Assembly (NCBI RefSeq): GCF_000478195.2
Contig: NZ_AUZM01000024.1
Coordinates: forward strand, 20,753-84,752
Reading direction: 5' to 3'
DNA: 64,000 nucleotides
Origin: Lyngbya aestuarii BL J
GTDB taxonomy: Bacteria > Cyanobacteriota > Cyanobacteriia > Cyanobacteriales > Microcoleaceae
The notes below the pieces were generated by a model. That model was not told where the DNA came from, did not search any database, and saw only the letters and a program-made list of their open reading frames with translations. Of this stretch, positions 45,362 through 54,967 are shown in pieces (within the stretch, counting starts at the first letter, position 1; each line of letters opens with the position of its first letter). Position numbers and translations under genes: made by a program.

Positions 45362-46315
45362 ATGACAAGGGCAAAACGAACACAGTCGGCGGAACTCGAA
45401 GTCAGACTCCTACGGTCTGGGATCTGTGAGTCTATCCACCGGGTTCAAGCTACAGTTTGCGATACTCGCGGACGGGCGCTATCAATAGCTGGAAGTGCAG
45501 ACCTGGGAACATTCGTGCGTTCGGCTCTCAAACCGTTTCAAGCTTTGGCGACAACCAACACAGGTACACTTGAACGTTATGATTTGACGGATGTTGATCT
45601 GGCTATTATTTGCAGTTCTCATCAAGGGACGATTGAACAGGCCCGACGAGCTTTTAATATTCTCTGGCATTGTAATGTTGATCCGGCTTATCTTCAATGT
45701 CCGACTCCCAACGGAAAACGCAGTCCGCTACAGCATGGATGTTCGGGGAAACACGCTGGAATGTTGGCGGTTTGTCGGCAACGTCACTGGCCGCTAGAAA
45801 CCTATTTACAGCCTAAGCATCCGGTACAACAACTGATTCTCTCTAAAGTCGCTGAGATGCTGAAAATGCCCCCTGATGAATTGATTGTCGCCAGAGATGA
45901 CTGCGGCGCACCGACTTATTATATGGAACTCGGTCAAATTGCGACTCTCTATGCTCAGTTGGCTTCTGGGGATAATCTGGATATGGAACGTATTGTCCGA
46001 GCCATGACTCATCACCCGGAAATGGTGGCGGGAGAGGGGCATTTGGATACTGAATTGATGCGGATGACTGAGGGGGAATTAGTCAGTAAATCGGGTGCTG
46101 AAGGGATTCAGTGTATTGGTCGAATTGGTGAGGGGATGGGTTTAGCGATTAAAGTGATTGATGGGGCTAAACGCGCTAAATATGCTGTGGCAATTCAGTT
46201 ATTGAAGCAAATGGGCTGGATCACACCCACACAGTCTGAAACTTTGTCTGATCAATTTCTGACTTTGGATGAATACAGACGTTTAGAAGTGGTTGGGGAA
46301 TTGTCTCTGGTTTAG
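45362..46315 (+). CDS. Asparaginase (PF06089 type)
   Basis: The 317-residue protein belongs to the bacterial/plant asparaginase II family PF06089 that cleaves L-asparagine to aspartate and ammonia. Motifs: EVRLLRSGICESIHRVQATV, CSSHQGTIEQARRAFNIL, HGCSGKHAGMLAVCR and DDCGAPTYYMELGQIATLYA. The ATG at 45362 starts the conserved region; the 24 upstream codons in frame look non-coding. It follows ycf36 by 84 bases. Confidence 0.9.
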   Translation: MTRAKRTQSAELEVRLLRSGICESIHRVQATVCDTRGRALSIAGSADLGTFVRSALKPFQALATTNTGTLERYDLTDVDLAIICSSHQGTIEQARRAFNILWHCNVDPAYLQCPTPNGKRSPLQHGCSGKHAGMLAVCRQRHWPLETYLQPKHPVQQLILSKVAEMLKMPPDELIVARDDCGAPTYYMELGQIATLYAQLASGDNLDMERIVRAMTHHPEMVAGEGHLDTELMRMTEGELVSKSGAEGIQCIGRIGEGMGLAIKVIDGAKRAKYAVAIQLLKQMGWITPTQSETLSDQFLTLDEYRRLEVVGELSLV

Positions 46316-46390
46316 TTCTCTAGAATTGGCGATCGCAATCTAGAATGGAAAAGTATGTCGATCTTCGGGATATTCGACGAATTTTAAGCC

Positions 46391-46999
46391 CTAAAAAACC
46401 CGTTCTAATTGTCTAAAATCTCGTTCAACTTCTGTCCAAAGGGCGCGATTATGAGGGTCGGTTTTGAGTGCTTTTTTGAGATAACTCCTGGCTTTTTCCA
46501 ACTTTTTCTCTTTAATTAAAGCTCGTCCAAAACGTTGATAGGTAATCGCTTGCCATTGACGAACTTCGATATCTTGCGGAATTCGCTGTGCTAAACCTTC
46601 AATCAGAGCAATAGCTCTTGGAAAGCGTTTGTATTTCAACAGTTGTTGCAATTCCAAATAAGAATTATGCTTTATTTTCTGCTCAGTTTCTGATAGGTTA
46701 TTATTGTTTTTAACCGCAGTTTCTTTGCAAGTCACCTTTACTCTTAAAGGTTGAAAAGGAGGTGGAGAAACAACCGTTTGCTGAGATTCAGACTGACTGA
46801 AAATTTCAGCTTCGGGTCTAGCAACATCTAGCAAAAACTTGTAAGCTTCTGTGACGGCTATAAATTTTTCTCGGGCTAAGTGATCGGGATTAACATCAGG
46901 ATGATAAAGTCGAGCCAGTTGTCGATAGGAAGCTTTCACTGCTTCTAAACTTGCACCGGATCGTAATCCCAATCGTCGATAATAATCTGCCGTATCCAT
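46391..46999 (-). CDS. J-domain protein with C-terminal TPR-like repeats
   Basis: Residues 5-65 form a DnaJ domain (DYYRRLGLRSGASLEAVKAS, HPD at 33-35, VTEAYKFLLDV). A polar linker follows, then helical TPR-like repeats (KRFPRAIALIEGLAQRIPQD, KLEKARSYLKKALKTDPHNR). It lacks the Gly/Phe and zinc domains, so it is a type III J-protein that would recruit an Hsp70 to a specific client. The client is unknown. Confidence 0.88.
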   Translation of the reverse strand: MDTADYYRRLGLRSGASLEAVKASYRQLARLYHPDVNPDHLAREKFIAVTEAYKFLLDVARPEAEIFSQSESQQTVVSPPPFQPLRVKVTCKETAVKNNNNLSETEQKIKHNSYLELQQLLKYKRFPRAIALIEGLAQRIPQDIEVRQWQAITYQRFGRALIKEKKLEKARSYLKKALKTDPHNRALWTEVERDFRQLERVF

Positions 47000-47210
47000 T
47001 CAGTTTAGATCAACTCCGTTAACCCTAACTCTCTAGTTAACAGTAATAGATTATCCACTGTCAACTGTCTGTATAGTCGTGTAGAGGCGGGTAAGGCCGC
47101 AAAGTCGATTAATTAACACGCATTGCTTGAGATCGTTAACCCCACCCGCCAACACTTCAGTGATCAGTCATTAATTTCACCTGATACCTGAACGATAACT
47201 GACTATTGAT

Positions 47211-47807
47211 TTAAACAACACGTTCTTCAATCACCTGATCGACCAAACCATATTCTCTGGCTTCTTCAGCAGACAAGAAATAATCGCGATCAGTATCTTT
47301 CTCTATTTTTTCGATAGATTGATTGGCGCGTTCAGCGAGGATACTATTTAACAAACTCCGAATTCGTAAAATTTCTCGGGCTTCAATTTCGATATCACTC
47401 GCTTGACCCCGAGTTCCACCCATCGGTTGGTGAATCATAATTCGGGCGTGGGGTAGGGCGAGTCGCTTTCCAGGGGTTCCCGAAGCTAGCAGAAAAGCCC
47501 CCATAGAAGCTGCTAAACCGACACAAATCGTCACAACATCAGATTTGATGTATTGCATGGTATCGTATATCGCCATACCAGCTGTGACTGAACCTCCGGG
47601 AGAATTGATGTAGAGATAGATCGGCTTATTGGGATCATCAGAGTCCAAATAAAGCATTGAGGCAACGATCCGATTGGCCAACCCATCTGTCACTTCTTGA
47701 CCCAGGAAAATAATTCGTTCTTGGTTGAGACGGGTATAGATATCAACCCACCTCTCATATTGACTACCGGGAAGGCGGTAAGGAACACTGGGAACACCAA
47801 TAGGCAT
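47211..47807 (-). CDS. clpP3: ATP-dependent Clp protease proteolytic subunit ClpP3
   Basis: The 198-residue active ClpP subunit has Ser101 (GLAASMGAF), His126 (MIHQPMGG) and Asp175 (TDRDYF). In cyanobacteria ClpP3 assembles with the inactive ClpR into a mixed ring that works with ClpC. It lies 38 bases downstream of clpR on the same strand, the usual operon order, which supports the number 3. Confidence 0.95.
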   Translation of the reverse strand: MPIGVPSVPYRLPGSQYERWVDIYTRLNQERIIFLGQEVTDGLANRIVASMLYLDSDDPNKPIYLYINSPGGSVTAGMAIYDTMQYIKSDVVTICVGLAASMGAFLLASGTPGKRLALPHARIMIHQPMGGTRGQASDIEIEAREILRIRSLLNSILAERANQSIEKIEKDTDRDYFLSAEEAREYGLVDQVIEERVV

Positions 47808-47845
47808 GACTATGATCTCGCTCTTGCTAATAAAGTTAACTTAAA

Positions 47846-48508
47846 TTAAACGGTGACAGCAGGTTTGGGCAACTCTTTACGACTTTGCAGAACCCGATCA
47901 ATTAAACCGTATTCTTTCGCGGCTTCAGGGGTCAAATAGAACATCCGATCCGTATCTTTAGCGATTCTCTCTGTCGATTGACCTGTATTCTTAGCCATAA
48001 TTTCCAAAAATGTTTGTTTATTGGCTAAGACTTCTTTGGCGCGAATTTGAATATCAGTCGCCTGACCCCGGGCGCCAGATTTGGCTTGATTGAGAATCAG
48101 GGTTGCATGAGGTAAACTCGCCCGGTATCCTTTGGTTCCGGCTGACAAGATCATTGCCGCAGTCCCCATAGCTTGACCGATACAGATGGTATGAACAGGG
48201 GGTTTAATGTAACTGATCGTATCGCAAATGGCAAAGGCTTCGGTTTCAAACCCAATCGCATCTCCTCCATACCAGGAAGTCCCGGTTGAGTTAATGTAAA
48301 AGTAGATCGGTTTATCGGGATCGTCAAACTGTAAGTACAGCAGTTGAGCAATAATCAGTTCGGTGACATCAATTCCGACTTGGCGTTTAATGTCATCAGA
48401 TGAATACAAGGGCAATCCCAAGTAAACAATCCGCTCTTTTAACAAGAGAGATTCCAAATCTGGGGGCGGTGTCCGAACGGGGCTATCGTTGTAGTATGGG
48501 CTTTGCAC
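47846..48508 (-). CDS. clpR: Inactive Clp protease subunit ClpR
   Basis: The 220-residue ClpP-fold protein has all three catalytic positions replaced: Gly115 for Ser (CIGQAMGTAAM), Asn140 for His (LILNQAKSG) and Met189 for Asp (DTDRMFYL). A short insertion YSSDDIKRQVGIDVTELI near residue 35-52 is typical of ClpR. It forms a ring with ClpP3 and shapes access or adaptor binding and not cleavage. The start is a GTG. Confidence 0.95.
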   Translation of the reverse strand: MQSPYYNDSPVRTPPPDLESLLLKERIVYLGLPLYSSDDIKRQVGIDVTELIIAQLLYLQFDDPDKPIYFYINSTGTSWYGGDAIGFETEAFAICDTISYIKPPVHTICIGQAMGTAAMILSAGTKGYRASLPHATLILNQAKSGARGQATDIQIRAKEVLANKQTFLEIMAKNTGQSTERIAKDTDRMFYLTPEAAKEYGLIDRVLQSRKELPKPAVTV

Positions 48509-49010
48509 GGTTTATGTTGTATGAACTCTTCAAAAATTGTAGCTTGAACCCAGAAAGCGATTCTGATAAACAAATACTAACGTAAGTTCAGCACAGTCTG
48601 TAGAGGGTTAGTTTACACCATTTTTTAGTGATCCTTCGCTACGCGCGATTTCATCGGAACCAGCGACTAACACTCCTTTTCTGCAAGGGTTTTCGTTGAT
48701 TATAGGATTTTTAATTCTGATGTTAAACGGTTCGGTGATGACGCTGAGGTGTGGATTTCCGATCTCAAAAGTGATTAGGGAAATTTCATCGGACAGCGGA
48801 TCAGTACCCTTAAACCTGTGAAAACCCCGCTTTAAGAATTAAAAATCAGGTAAAGTAAGCGAGTTTTTGAACAGAAGACTGACTTAGCTTAGGTGATTTT
48901 CTAAATATCAGGAACTCCCTACAGAGTTAATGTAGAATTAAACCAATGAGTCTGAGTTCCTCAAAGGCTATTCTGCTCTAAATATACTAGCGCAAGTCCA
49001 ATTCACTCCT
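48509..49010. other. Divergent intergenic region
   Basis: About 500 bases between clpR and the VWA gene, holding both promoters. At 48630-48660 a worn palindrome (CCTTCGCTACGCGCGA) resembles short cyanobacterial interspersed repeats, and ATTTCATCGGA occurs twice (about 48650 and 48785). No ORF is supported. Confidence 0.3.
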
Positions 49011-50255
49011 ATGAACGTTAGTTTAGAACCTTTTCTCAACGATCAATATCTTGATATCACTCAAGGAAGCAGCCAACGTCAGCTTTCTATATCGGTTTCG
49101 GCGATTCCTAATTCTGTTGATCGCCATGTTCCCCTTAACCTCTGTCTGATTTTAGACCACAGTGGTTCGATGAGTGGAAGTCCGTTAGAAACGGTTAAAA
49201 AAGCCGCAGGTGAACTGATTGATCGTTTAAACCCTGGCGATCGCATTTCGGTTGTGGTGTTTGATCATCGGGCTAAGGTGTTAATTCCCAATCAAGATAT
49301 TACTGATCCTGAAAGTATTAAAAAACAAATTAATCGGTTAAGAACTTCGGGGGGAACCTCAATTGATGAGGGGTTAAAGTTGGGGATTGAGGAGTTGGGG
49401 AAAGGTAAAGTTGAGCGGATTTCTCAAGCTTTTCTCCTGACTGATGGTGAAAATGAACATGGAGATAATAATCGGTGTTTGAAGTTGGCAAAGCTGGCAA
49501 CTGATTATAACCTAACTTTAAATTCTTTGGGTTTTGGAGATGATTGGAATCAAGATATTTTAGAAAAAATCGCGGATGAAGGTGGCGGAACACTTGCTTA
49601 TATTGAATATCCAGAACAGGCAATTGATGAGTTTAGCCGTCTATTTAATCGAATGCAATCTGTAGGGTTAACCAATTCTTATTTACTCTTTTCTCTGATG
49701 CCGGCAGTCAGATTTGCAGAGTTAAAACCGATTGCCCAAGTTTCCCCAGATACGATTGAATTACCCTTACAAAAAGAAGGCGATCAATTTGTTGTCCGGT
49801 TGGGGGATTTAATGAAAGACATGGAACGAATTGTTCTGGCTAATCTTTATATCGGAAAATTACCGCCAGGAAGACAAAAAATCGCTCAATTACAAGTTCG
49901 TTATGATGATCCAGCTTTAGGAAATCAAGGATTATATTCTGAACCCATTTTGGTAGAAGCAGATGTAATTGAAGGGTTTAAACCGACTCCAAACCCTCAA
50001 GTTCAAAAACACATTTTAGCTTTAGCGAAATACCGACAAACCCAAATTGCAGAAACAAAACTCCAACAAGGCGATCGCGTGGGGGCGGCGACAATGTTAC
50101 AAACGGCGGCAAAAACAGCGTTACAAATGGGGGATAATGGTGCCGCTACCGTTTTACAAACTAGCGCAACTCGTTTACAATCGGGTGAAGAACTTTCGGA
50201 AGCCGATCGCAAGAAAACCCGTATTGTTTCTAAAACAGTATTGAGAAGTGAATAG
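49011..50255 (+). CDS. VWA-domain protein
   Basis: The 414-residue cytoplasmic protein has a von Willebrand factor A domain at about 40-220. The MIDAS metal site is complete: DHSGSMSGSPL, Thr in RTSGGTSIDEG and Asp in FLLTDGENEHG. A beta-rich region follows, then a helical tail (about 325-400) with TKLQQGDRVGAATMLQTAAK. Such proteins bind protein partners through the metal site and are common in cyanobacteria. The partner is unknown. Confidence 0.9.
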   Translation: MNVSLEPFLNDQYLDITQGSSQRQLSISVSAIPNSVDRHVPLNLCLILDHSGSMSGSPLETVKKAAGELIDRLNPGDRISVVVFDHRAKVLIPNQDITDPESIKKQINRLRTSGGTSIDEGLKLGIEELGKGKVERISQAFLLTDGENEHGDNNRCLKLAKLATDYNLTLNSLGFGDDWNQDILEKIADEGGGTLAYIEYPEQAIDEFSRLFNRMQSVGLTNSYLLFSLMPAVRFAELKPIAQVSPDTIELPLQKEGDQFVVRLGDLMKDMERIVLANLYIGKLPPGRQKIAQLQVRYDDPALGNQGLYSEPILVEADVIEGFKPTPNPQVQKHILALAKYRQTQIAETKLQQGDRVGAATMLQTAAKTALQMGDNGAATVLQTSATRLQSGEELSEADRKKTRIVSKTVLRSE

Positions 50256-50324
50256 TAATGTAGGGGCGAGTTCCAGGAAAATATATGTTTTCCTCTGATC
50301 TAAACCCGCCCTTAATTTAAGAAT

Positions 50325-51050
50325 TTATGGGTCACTTTTCAAGGCTTGATTTTGGGCTTCTAATAACTGTTTAATCCCAATTTCTGCATAATCTATAATT
50401 TGGTTCAATTGCTGACGAGTAAAACTTTCAGCCTCTGCTGTTCCTTGTAACTCAATCATTCCTAATTGATCATTCATGACAATATTACAATCAACATCGG
50501 CGGCAACATCTTCTTCGTAGTTTAAATCTAAATAGGGTTCTCCCTCTAATAATCCTACAGAAATTGCTGCGATTTGATGAGAAATGGGTGATTTTTCTAA
50601 CTCTCCTTTGTCTACTAACTGATTAAACGCATTGGCTAACGCTACAAACCCACCTGTGATCGAAGCCGTGCGAGTTCCAGCATCAGCTTGAAGCACATCC
50701 GCATCAATAATAACCGTTTTTTCACCTAATACTTTTAAGTCTACCGCTGCCCGTAAACTGCGACCAATTAAACGTTGAATTTCTTGAGTTCGTCCCGATA
50801 ATTTCATCAATTCCCGAGAGTGACGTTGTTGAGTCGCCCCCGGTAACATTCGGTATTCTGCGGTTAGCCAACCCTGTCCACTATCTTGTAAAAATTTAGG
50901 AACTCCGGGTTGAATAGTCACGTTACACAACACTTGAGTATTTCCACATTTTGTTAATACAGAAGCCGCTGAATACCGAGTATAATTGAGTTCAAAATGA
51001 ACGGGGCGAAGTTGATCGGGTTGTCTATTATCCAGACGTTGCCAAGCCAT
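50325..51050 (-). CDS. rph: Ribonuclease PH
   Basis: RNase PH trims tRNA 3' ends by phosphorolysis. The 241-residue protein matches throughout: [60 protein letters not shown] and [20 protein letters not shown]. Length is normal. It lies 41 bases downstream of adk on the same strand. Confidence 0.96.
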   Translation of the reverse strand: MAWQRLDNRQPDQLRPVHFELNYTRYSAASVLTKCGNTQVLCNVTIQPGVPKFLQDSGQGWLTAEYRMLPGATQQRHSRELMKLSGRTQEIQRLIGRSLRAAVDLKVLGEKTVIIDADVLQADAGTRTASITGGFVALANAFNQLVDKGELEKSPISHQIAAISVGLLEGEPYLDLNYEEDVAADVDCNIVMNDQLGMIELQGTAEAESFTRQQLNQIIDYAEIGIKQLLEAQNQALKSDP

Positions 51051-51091
51051 AGTTAAGTTACCTAGATGAGTATTGATAGACGAGTAAACCT

Positions 51092-51670
51092 TTAAGAATT
51101 GGAAGCAGAAGAAGTCGCAGAATCTCTCAACTGACTGATAATTTCTTGTTGCACTTGTTCGGGCGGTTGGTTGCCATTAATATCGAGTAAGCGATCGCGT
51201 AGACTGTAGTATTCTAATATGGGAATAGTACGTTGATAAAAGAGTTCGATTCGACGTCGGATAATCAGAGGTTTGTCATCTGATCGCGATCGGTGTATCG
51301 TCCGATTAGCTAACACATCTTTGGGTACATTCAAATAAATTGCCCAGTTTAATTGTTGTCCTAAATTTTCTAATAAAAAATCCAATTCTTCGGCTTGAAA
51401 TGCAGTGCGAGGATAGCCATCGAGTAACCATCCCTGAGTGACATCAGCTTGAAGTAACCGTTGATGAATGAATTTGATCATGATTTCGTCGGGTACCAGT
51501 TCCCCTTTTTCCACGTAAGGACGTGCTTTTTGGCCCAGGTTCGTTTGATTGGCGATCGCATTTCGTAAAACTTCACCCGTTGATATTGAGGGGATATCGA
51601 GATGCTGAGATATCCCTTCGGCTTGTGTTCCTTTTCCGGCGCCTGGCCCTCCGAGAATCACCAATCTCAC
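51092..51670 (-). CDS. adk: Adenylate kinase
   Basis: Adenylate kinase interconverts ATP plus AMP and two ADP. The 192-residue protein has a P-loop [22 protein letters not shown]-site ISTGEVLR, and [20 protein letters not shown]. The lid is short ([20 protein letters not shown]), without zinc cysteines. The start is GTG with a GGAG sequence upstream. This is probably one of two adk genes in the genome, since cyanobacteria usually keep another in the ribosomal-protein operon. Confidence 0.93.
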   Translation of the reverse strand: MRLVILGGPGAGKGTQAEGISQHLDIPSISTGEVLRNAIANQTNLGQKARPYVEKGELVPDEIMIKFIHQRLLQADVTQGWLLDGYPRTAFQAEELDFLLENLGQQLNWAIYLNVPKDVLANRTIHRSRSDDKPLIIRRRIELFYQRTIPILEYYSLRDRLLDINGNQPPEQVQQEIISQLRDSATSSASNS

Positions 51671-51728
51671 TCCATCTCACTCCCTGAATATTGTGTTCAA
51701 ATTAATTCACCTTTATTGTCTCATGGGT

Positions 51729-51932
51729 TTAATCATCAGGAAACTGCCAACAGGCGATATGTTCAACGTCTTTACTCCCACAAGTGCGACAGGGTGCATC
51801 CTCAAAGGAATCTACCCATTCTGCATCACACTGACGACAATGACAGAAAATATTATTATCGTTGGCTTGTCTGAGGTGAAATTGCCATTGATCGGGTTCG
51901 GTTTGGGAGTTTGTAGAGTTGGGGTCTAACAT
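51729..51932 (-). CDS. Small zinc-ribbon protein
   Basis: The 67-residue protein carries a likely zinc ribbon, FCHCRQCDAEW ... APCRTCGSKDVEHIACW. It is conserved in appearance and lies one base downstream of the dCMP deaminase stop, so the two are probably coupled. Function is unknown. Confidence 0.7.
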   Translation of the reverse strand: MLDPNSTNSQTEPDQWQFHLRQANDNNIFCHCRQCDAEWVDSFEDAPCRTCGSKDVEHIACWQFPDD

Positions 51933-51933
51933 T

Positions 51934-52479
51934 TTAAACCTGGGGAATGGAAGTCGGTTTTAATAAGAAATTAGCGGCTTTTTGAGTAATAGCTTCGGAC
52001 AGATGAATTTGTTTGAGTTTAACTAAATCTTCACTCACAAATAAATCTCGAACCATCGCTTTTTCACCTTTGTTAAAAGTCGTTTCATAATAAACCTCTT
52101 TGATTCCAGCAGAAATAACCAATTTCAAGCAAGAAACACAGGGTTCTAAGGTTACATAAATACTCGATCCCGCACAGCTAATTCCGTGTTTGGCGGCTTG
52201 GGCGATCGCATTGGCTTCAGCGTGAACCGCCCGTGAGGGTAAGGATGAACTGGCGTCACAGCTACTCAAGCCCGGATAGCAATATCCTTGTGTGGTGCAG
52301 TGTACTGAACCTGATGGAGAACCATTGTAACCTGTCGCGACGATTTGGCGATCTTTGACAATTACGGCACCAACCGGAAACGCCAAGCAGGTAGATCGAG
52401 TGGCGGCGAGTTTGGCTAACATCAGAAAATATTCGTCCCAAGAAGGTCGCAGTGGGGGTTGGTCGTTTTGAATTTCCAT
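51934..52479 (-). CDS. dCMP deaminase family protein
   Basis: The 181-residue zinc-dependent deaminase converts dCMP to dUMP for thymidylate synthesis. Motifs: FPVGAVIVKDRQIVATGYNG, HAEANAIAQAAKHG (zinc His and catalytic Glu) and TLEPCVSCLKLVISAGIKEV (zinc cysteines). An extra zinc-type loop CTTQGYCYPGLSSCD is typical of dCMP/ComEB-type enzymes. It heads a group with the zinc-ribbon gene and adk on the same strand. Confidence 0.9.
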   Translation of the reverse strand: MEIQNDQPPLRPSWDEYFLMLAKLAATRSTCLAFPVGAVIVKDRQIVATGYNGSPSGSVHCTTQGYCYPGLSSCDASSSLPSRAVHAEANAIAQAAKHGISCAGSSIYVTLEPCVSCLKLVISAGIKEVYYETTFNKGEKAMVRDLFVSEDLVKLKQIHLSEAITQKAANFLLKPTSIPQV

Positions 52480-52750
52480 CCTGTAAAATTTTTAAAGAGG
52501 GAGTATTTTCCCTCTCCATACCTATTTAGAAATTTAGCAGTTCTAACTGCTATGCCTTAGCACTAAGGGTTCGGCTTCACGCTGGCGAATCGCCTGGGCG
52601 TAGGGTTATAGGGTATTTTGCAGGTTCCCTAGAAACTTCCCTAACCTGTTATCGTGATATTAGCATAAATCTGGTGTTTTGTTGTCTGGATTTTTTGTTT
52701 TTATTTCATCGCTTCGATTGAATTCTAATTAGAGATTGAACTTTTCTATT
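52480..52750. other. Divergent intergenic region upstream of the type V effector
   Basis: This 271-base gap holds the promoter of the effector gene. A worn palindromic repeat (GGGTTCGGCTTCACGC ... GAATCGCC) lies at about 52567-52600. No cas or transposition gene is present here. Confidence 0.4.
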
Positions 52751-54823
52751 ATGGCAGTGAAAGTTTTTGAATTCAAAATTTATCCCCACAAGGATTTTCA
52801 AGAACAGTTTAACCGTTGGGCTTATGGATTGAAAAAATTTTATAACTTTTGTTTGCAACAATTTGAACTTCTAGACGAATACACCTACTGGGATAAACTC
52901 AGCAAAACCCGTGTCCCTTGTTGTCCTGTCCCCTGGAGTCTAAAGCTAATTGAAACACTTGATCCTAACCCCTACTTACCGGAATTAAAAAACAAGCATT
53001 ATGTGAGTTATAGCAATCTGATCGCCCCTCAAGATATTCCTGTAATTCGTAACGCCCCAGAAGCCAGACAATATACTCTCAAGAAAGGTGAAACGGCTAA
53101 AGATGTTTTTAAGCGGGTAAAAAATCCCGATCAAATTGTTGTAACAACGGCAAAACCCGAATCAAGCGGACTGGATAAATGGCCGAGAGGTTGGTTGGGT
53201 GGTGTTGGGTATTCTCAACCTCCCAAACAAGATTATCAACCTTCTTTGATTAAGAATTTTCCCAACAGTGAAAAAACTAAAGATGCGGGAATTTTAGTAA
53301 AAAAGGAAACTCTAGAAAACTCCAACTTACCCGATGAGATTAAAAAAGTGATTTTAGATGTTCCCTACAAATTTCGTTCGGGTACGCTTGCTATGCTTTG
53401 TACCAGTTGGCAAGAATATCTGAAATCTCGCTCAGGTCAGAAGGATTTAAAACGGGGTAAACCTAAGTATAAACGATATCGCGATCGCATTGAAACCATT
53501 ATTCACCCTAACCCAAATGCGGGTTCTAGCAAGCCTGCAAGTAAAGATGCTTGTCGGTTAGAGGGAGATAATATTTTAGTTTTACCCTCATTTGGAAAGG
53601 TCAAAATCAAAGGCTTAGACAAACGGTTTCGAGATAATGACGGCAGTATTCCGAGAGTCAAGGTTGTCAAAGTTCTGAAACGTCCGAGCGGTTGGTACAT
53701 TCAGTTAACGGCTGATATTAACCGCAGTAATAAGTTATTTAAAAAGCCATTGGGAGCGATTGGAATTGATACGGGATTAAAAGAGGATAACTGGATTACT
53801 ACAGATAGATTTGCTGTTACTAAACCTCGTTGGTATCGAGAGTCAGAAGAAAAATTGGCTCGTTTGCAAAAAGAATTGGATGCAAAAAAATTACAACGTG
53901 TTATCCTTTGGCTAAATCATCCTGACAATTCAATAGAACGAATCAAGACGATCTTTCCTTCTATTGCTAAAGAAGCTTTAGAAAAAGTGAAAGCCTGTAA
54001 GCGTCCCCAATATTTGCACGAATTAGTCAAAAATAACGAACTGAGTACATCGGGATTAAATCAGCTTAAGCATTTTAATTTTAGAGATTGTGAAAAGGTT
54101 GAAAGTTGTTATTTATTTGACAAACTTCTCTCGGCTTCCAATAAAGAGATTGAACTTGCACAGCGTATTCGTAAATTACACGAAAAGCTAAAACGGCGCC
54201 GACGTTCACATAACCAAAAACAAAGCACTTGGTTAACGCGAAAATATAGTATAATTCGGATTGAGGATGGTTTACAGAAAAATGTCGGGAAGTCCAAAGC
54301 TAAAGTATCTGAAGACAATCGCTCCTTTGAACGCAATGCCCAAAACTCTAGAACAGGAATGAATAAGTCTGTTTTAGATGCGGCTATTGGTGGGTTTATT
54401 TCGTTGGTTGAGTCTAAGTCAAAAGAATGGGGACGGGATTTTAAACGCATGAAACCCGGTAAAGGGAAAGCCTACAGCCAGCGTTGTCCGGTCTGTCATC
54501 ACGAGAATAAAGAACAGAAAGACATTACCAACCATCAAGATTATAATTGCTCAAACTGTGGGTTTACTCATCGCAGTCGGGACGTGATTCCGGGAATTAA
54601 TATGATTCTTGATGAGTTTGAAGAACAACAACAAAAGAACCTATTAGGGATTGAAACTGAGGAACAGAAAATTATTTGGGATGATTTGAGCAAAGAATGT
54701 CGTCAAGCTTGGCGTCTACGGGAGAAGTGGCTTTCTGAAAATGCGCCAGGGGGTGGGTGTCAAGACGAAGTGAATTCGGATAAGCCCTCAAACACCCGTA
54801 AATCAAGGCGTAGAAAAAAATGA
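52751..54823 (+). CDS. TnpB-like type V-U CRISPR effector (V-U2/c2c8-like, candidate Cas12)
   Basis: The 690-residue protein begins with an OrfB/TnpB-type helical region (VKVFEFKIYPHKDFQEQFNR, then WAYGLKKFYNFCLQQF). It ends with a split RuvC nuclease: Asp340 in GAIGIDTG, Glu505 in IIRIEDG and Asp611 in RSRDVIPGINMI, numbered from the ATG at 52751. A TnpB zinc finger has Cys579/582 (CPVC) and Cys600/603 (CSNC). The triad appears intact, unlike Cas12k. A Lys/Arg-rich tail (KSRRRKK) closes it. It is 144 bases upstream of a CRISPR array on the same strand with no cas1/cas2. A TTG five codons upstream is a less likely start. The subtype is my reading from memory of cyanobacterial V-U2. Confidence 0.8.
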   Translation: MAVKVFEFKIYPHKDFQEQFNRWAYGLKKFYNFCLQQFELLDEYTYWDKLSKTRVPCCPVPWSLKLIETLDPNPYLPELKNKHYVSYSNLIAPQDIPVIRNAPEARQYTLKKGETAKDVFKRVKNPDQIVVTTAKPESSGLDKWPRGWLGGVGYSQPPKQDYQPSLIKNFPNSEKTKDAGILVKKETLENSNLPDEIKKVILDVPYKFRSGTLAMLCTSWQEYLKSRSGQKDLKRGKPKYKRYRDRIETIIHPNPNAGSSKPASKDACRLEGDNILVLPSFGKVKIKGLDKRFRDNDGSIPRVKVVKVLKRPSGWYIQLTADINRSNKLFKKPLGAIGIDTGLKEDNWITTDRFAVTKPRWYRESEEKLARLQKELDAKKLQRVILWLNHPDNSIERIKTIFPSIAKEALEKVKACKRPQYLHELVKNNELSTSGLNQLKHFNFRDCEKVESCYLFDKLLSASNKEIELAQRIRKLHEKLKRRRRSHNQKQSTWLTRKYSIIRIEDGLQKNVGKSKAKVSEDNRSFERNAQNSRTGMNKSVLDAAIGGFISLVESKSKEWGRDFKRMKPGKGKAYSQRCPVCHHENKEQKDITNHQDYNCSNCGFTHRSRDVIPGINMILDEFEEQQQKNLLGIETEEQKIIWDDLSKECRQAWRLREKWLSENAPGGGCQDEVNSDKPSNTRKSRRRKK

Positions 54824-54825
54824 GC

Positions 54826-54854
54826 TTGACAATAGGAGGCGCACCTTATATCAT
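54826..54854 (+). promoter_or_regulatory. Strong sigma-70-type promoter between effector and array
   Basis: TTGACA (54826-54831), a 17-base spacer and TATCAT (54849-54854). The first bases overlap the region just after the effector stop. Transcription would begin near 54861 and run through the hairpin region toward the array. Confidence 0.6.
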
Positions 54855-54857
54855 GGG

Positions 54858-54967
54858 GCTTACAGAGATTTTGACGCGCTTGAGCCTCTGTGTTTTGATC
54901 AAAATCTGTAAGTCTCGCGCACTGCACCTGGAAAACTCAACGCTATCAATCCTTTCAGAGTCCCGCT
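54858..54967 (+). ncRNA. Candidate tracrRNA or structured leader upstream of the CRISPR array
   Basis: The segment folds into a strong stem: 54858-54874 pairs with 54899-54913 (7 plus 8 pairs, two-base bulge). A competing six-pair stem ACAGAG/CTCTGT (54862-54867 with 54886-54891) could alternate with it. At 54946-54954 the bases TCAATCCTT can pair with AGGGATTGA in the CRISPR repeat (nine pairs, one G-U), which is what a short anti-repeat would look like. The location between effector and array parallels tracrRNAs of other V-type loci. No transcript evidence exists here; it could be just a leader. Confidence 0.5.
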
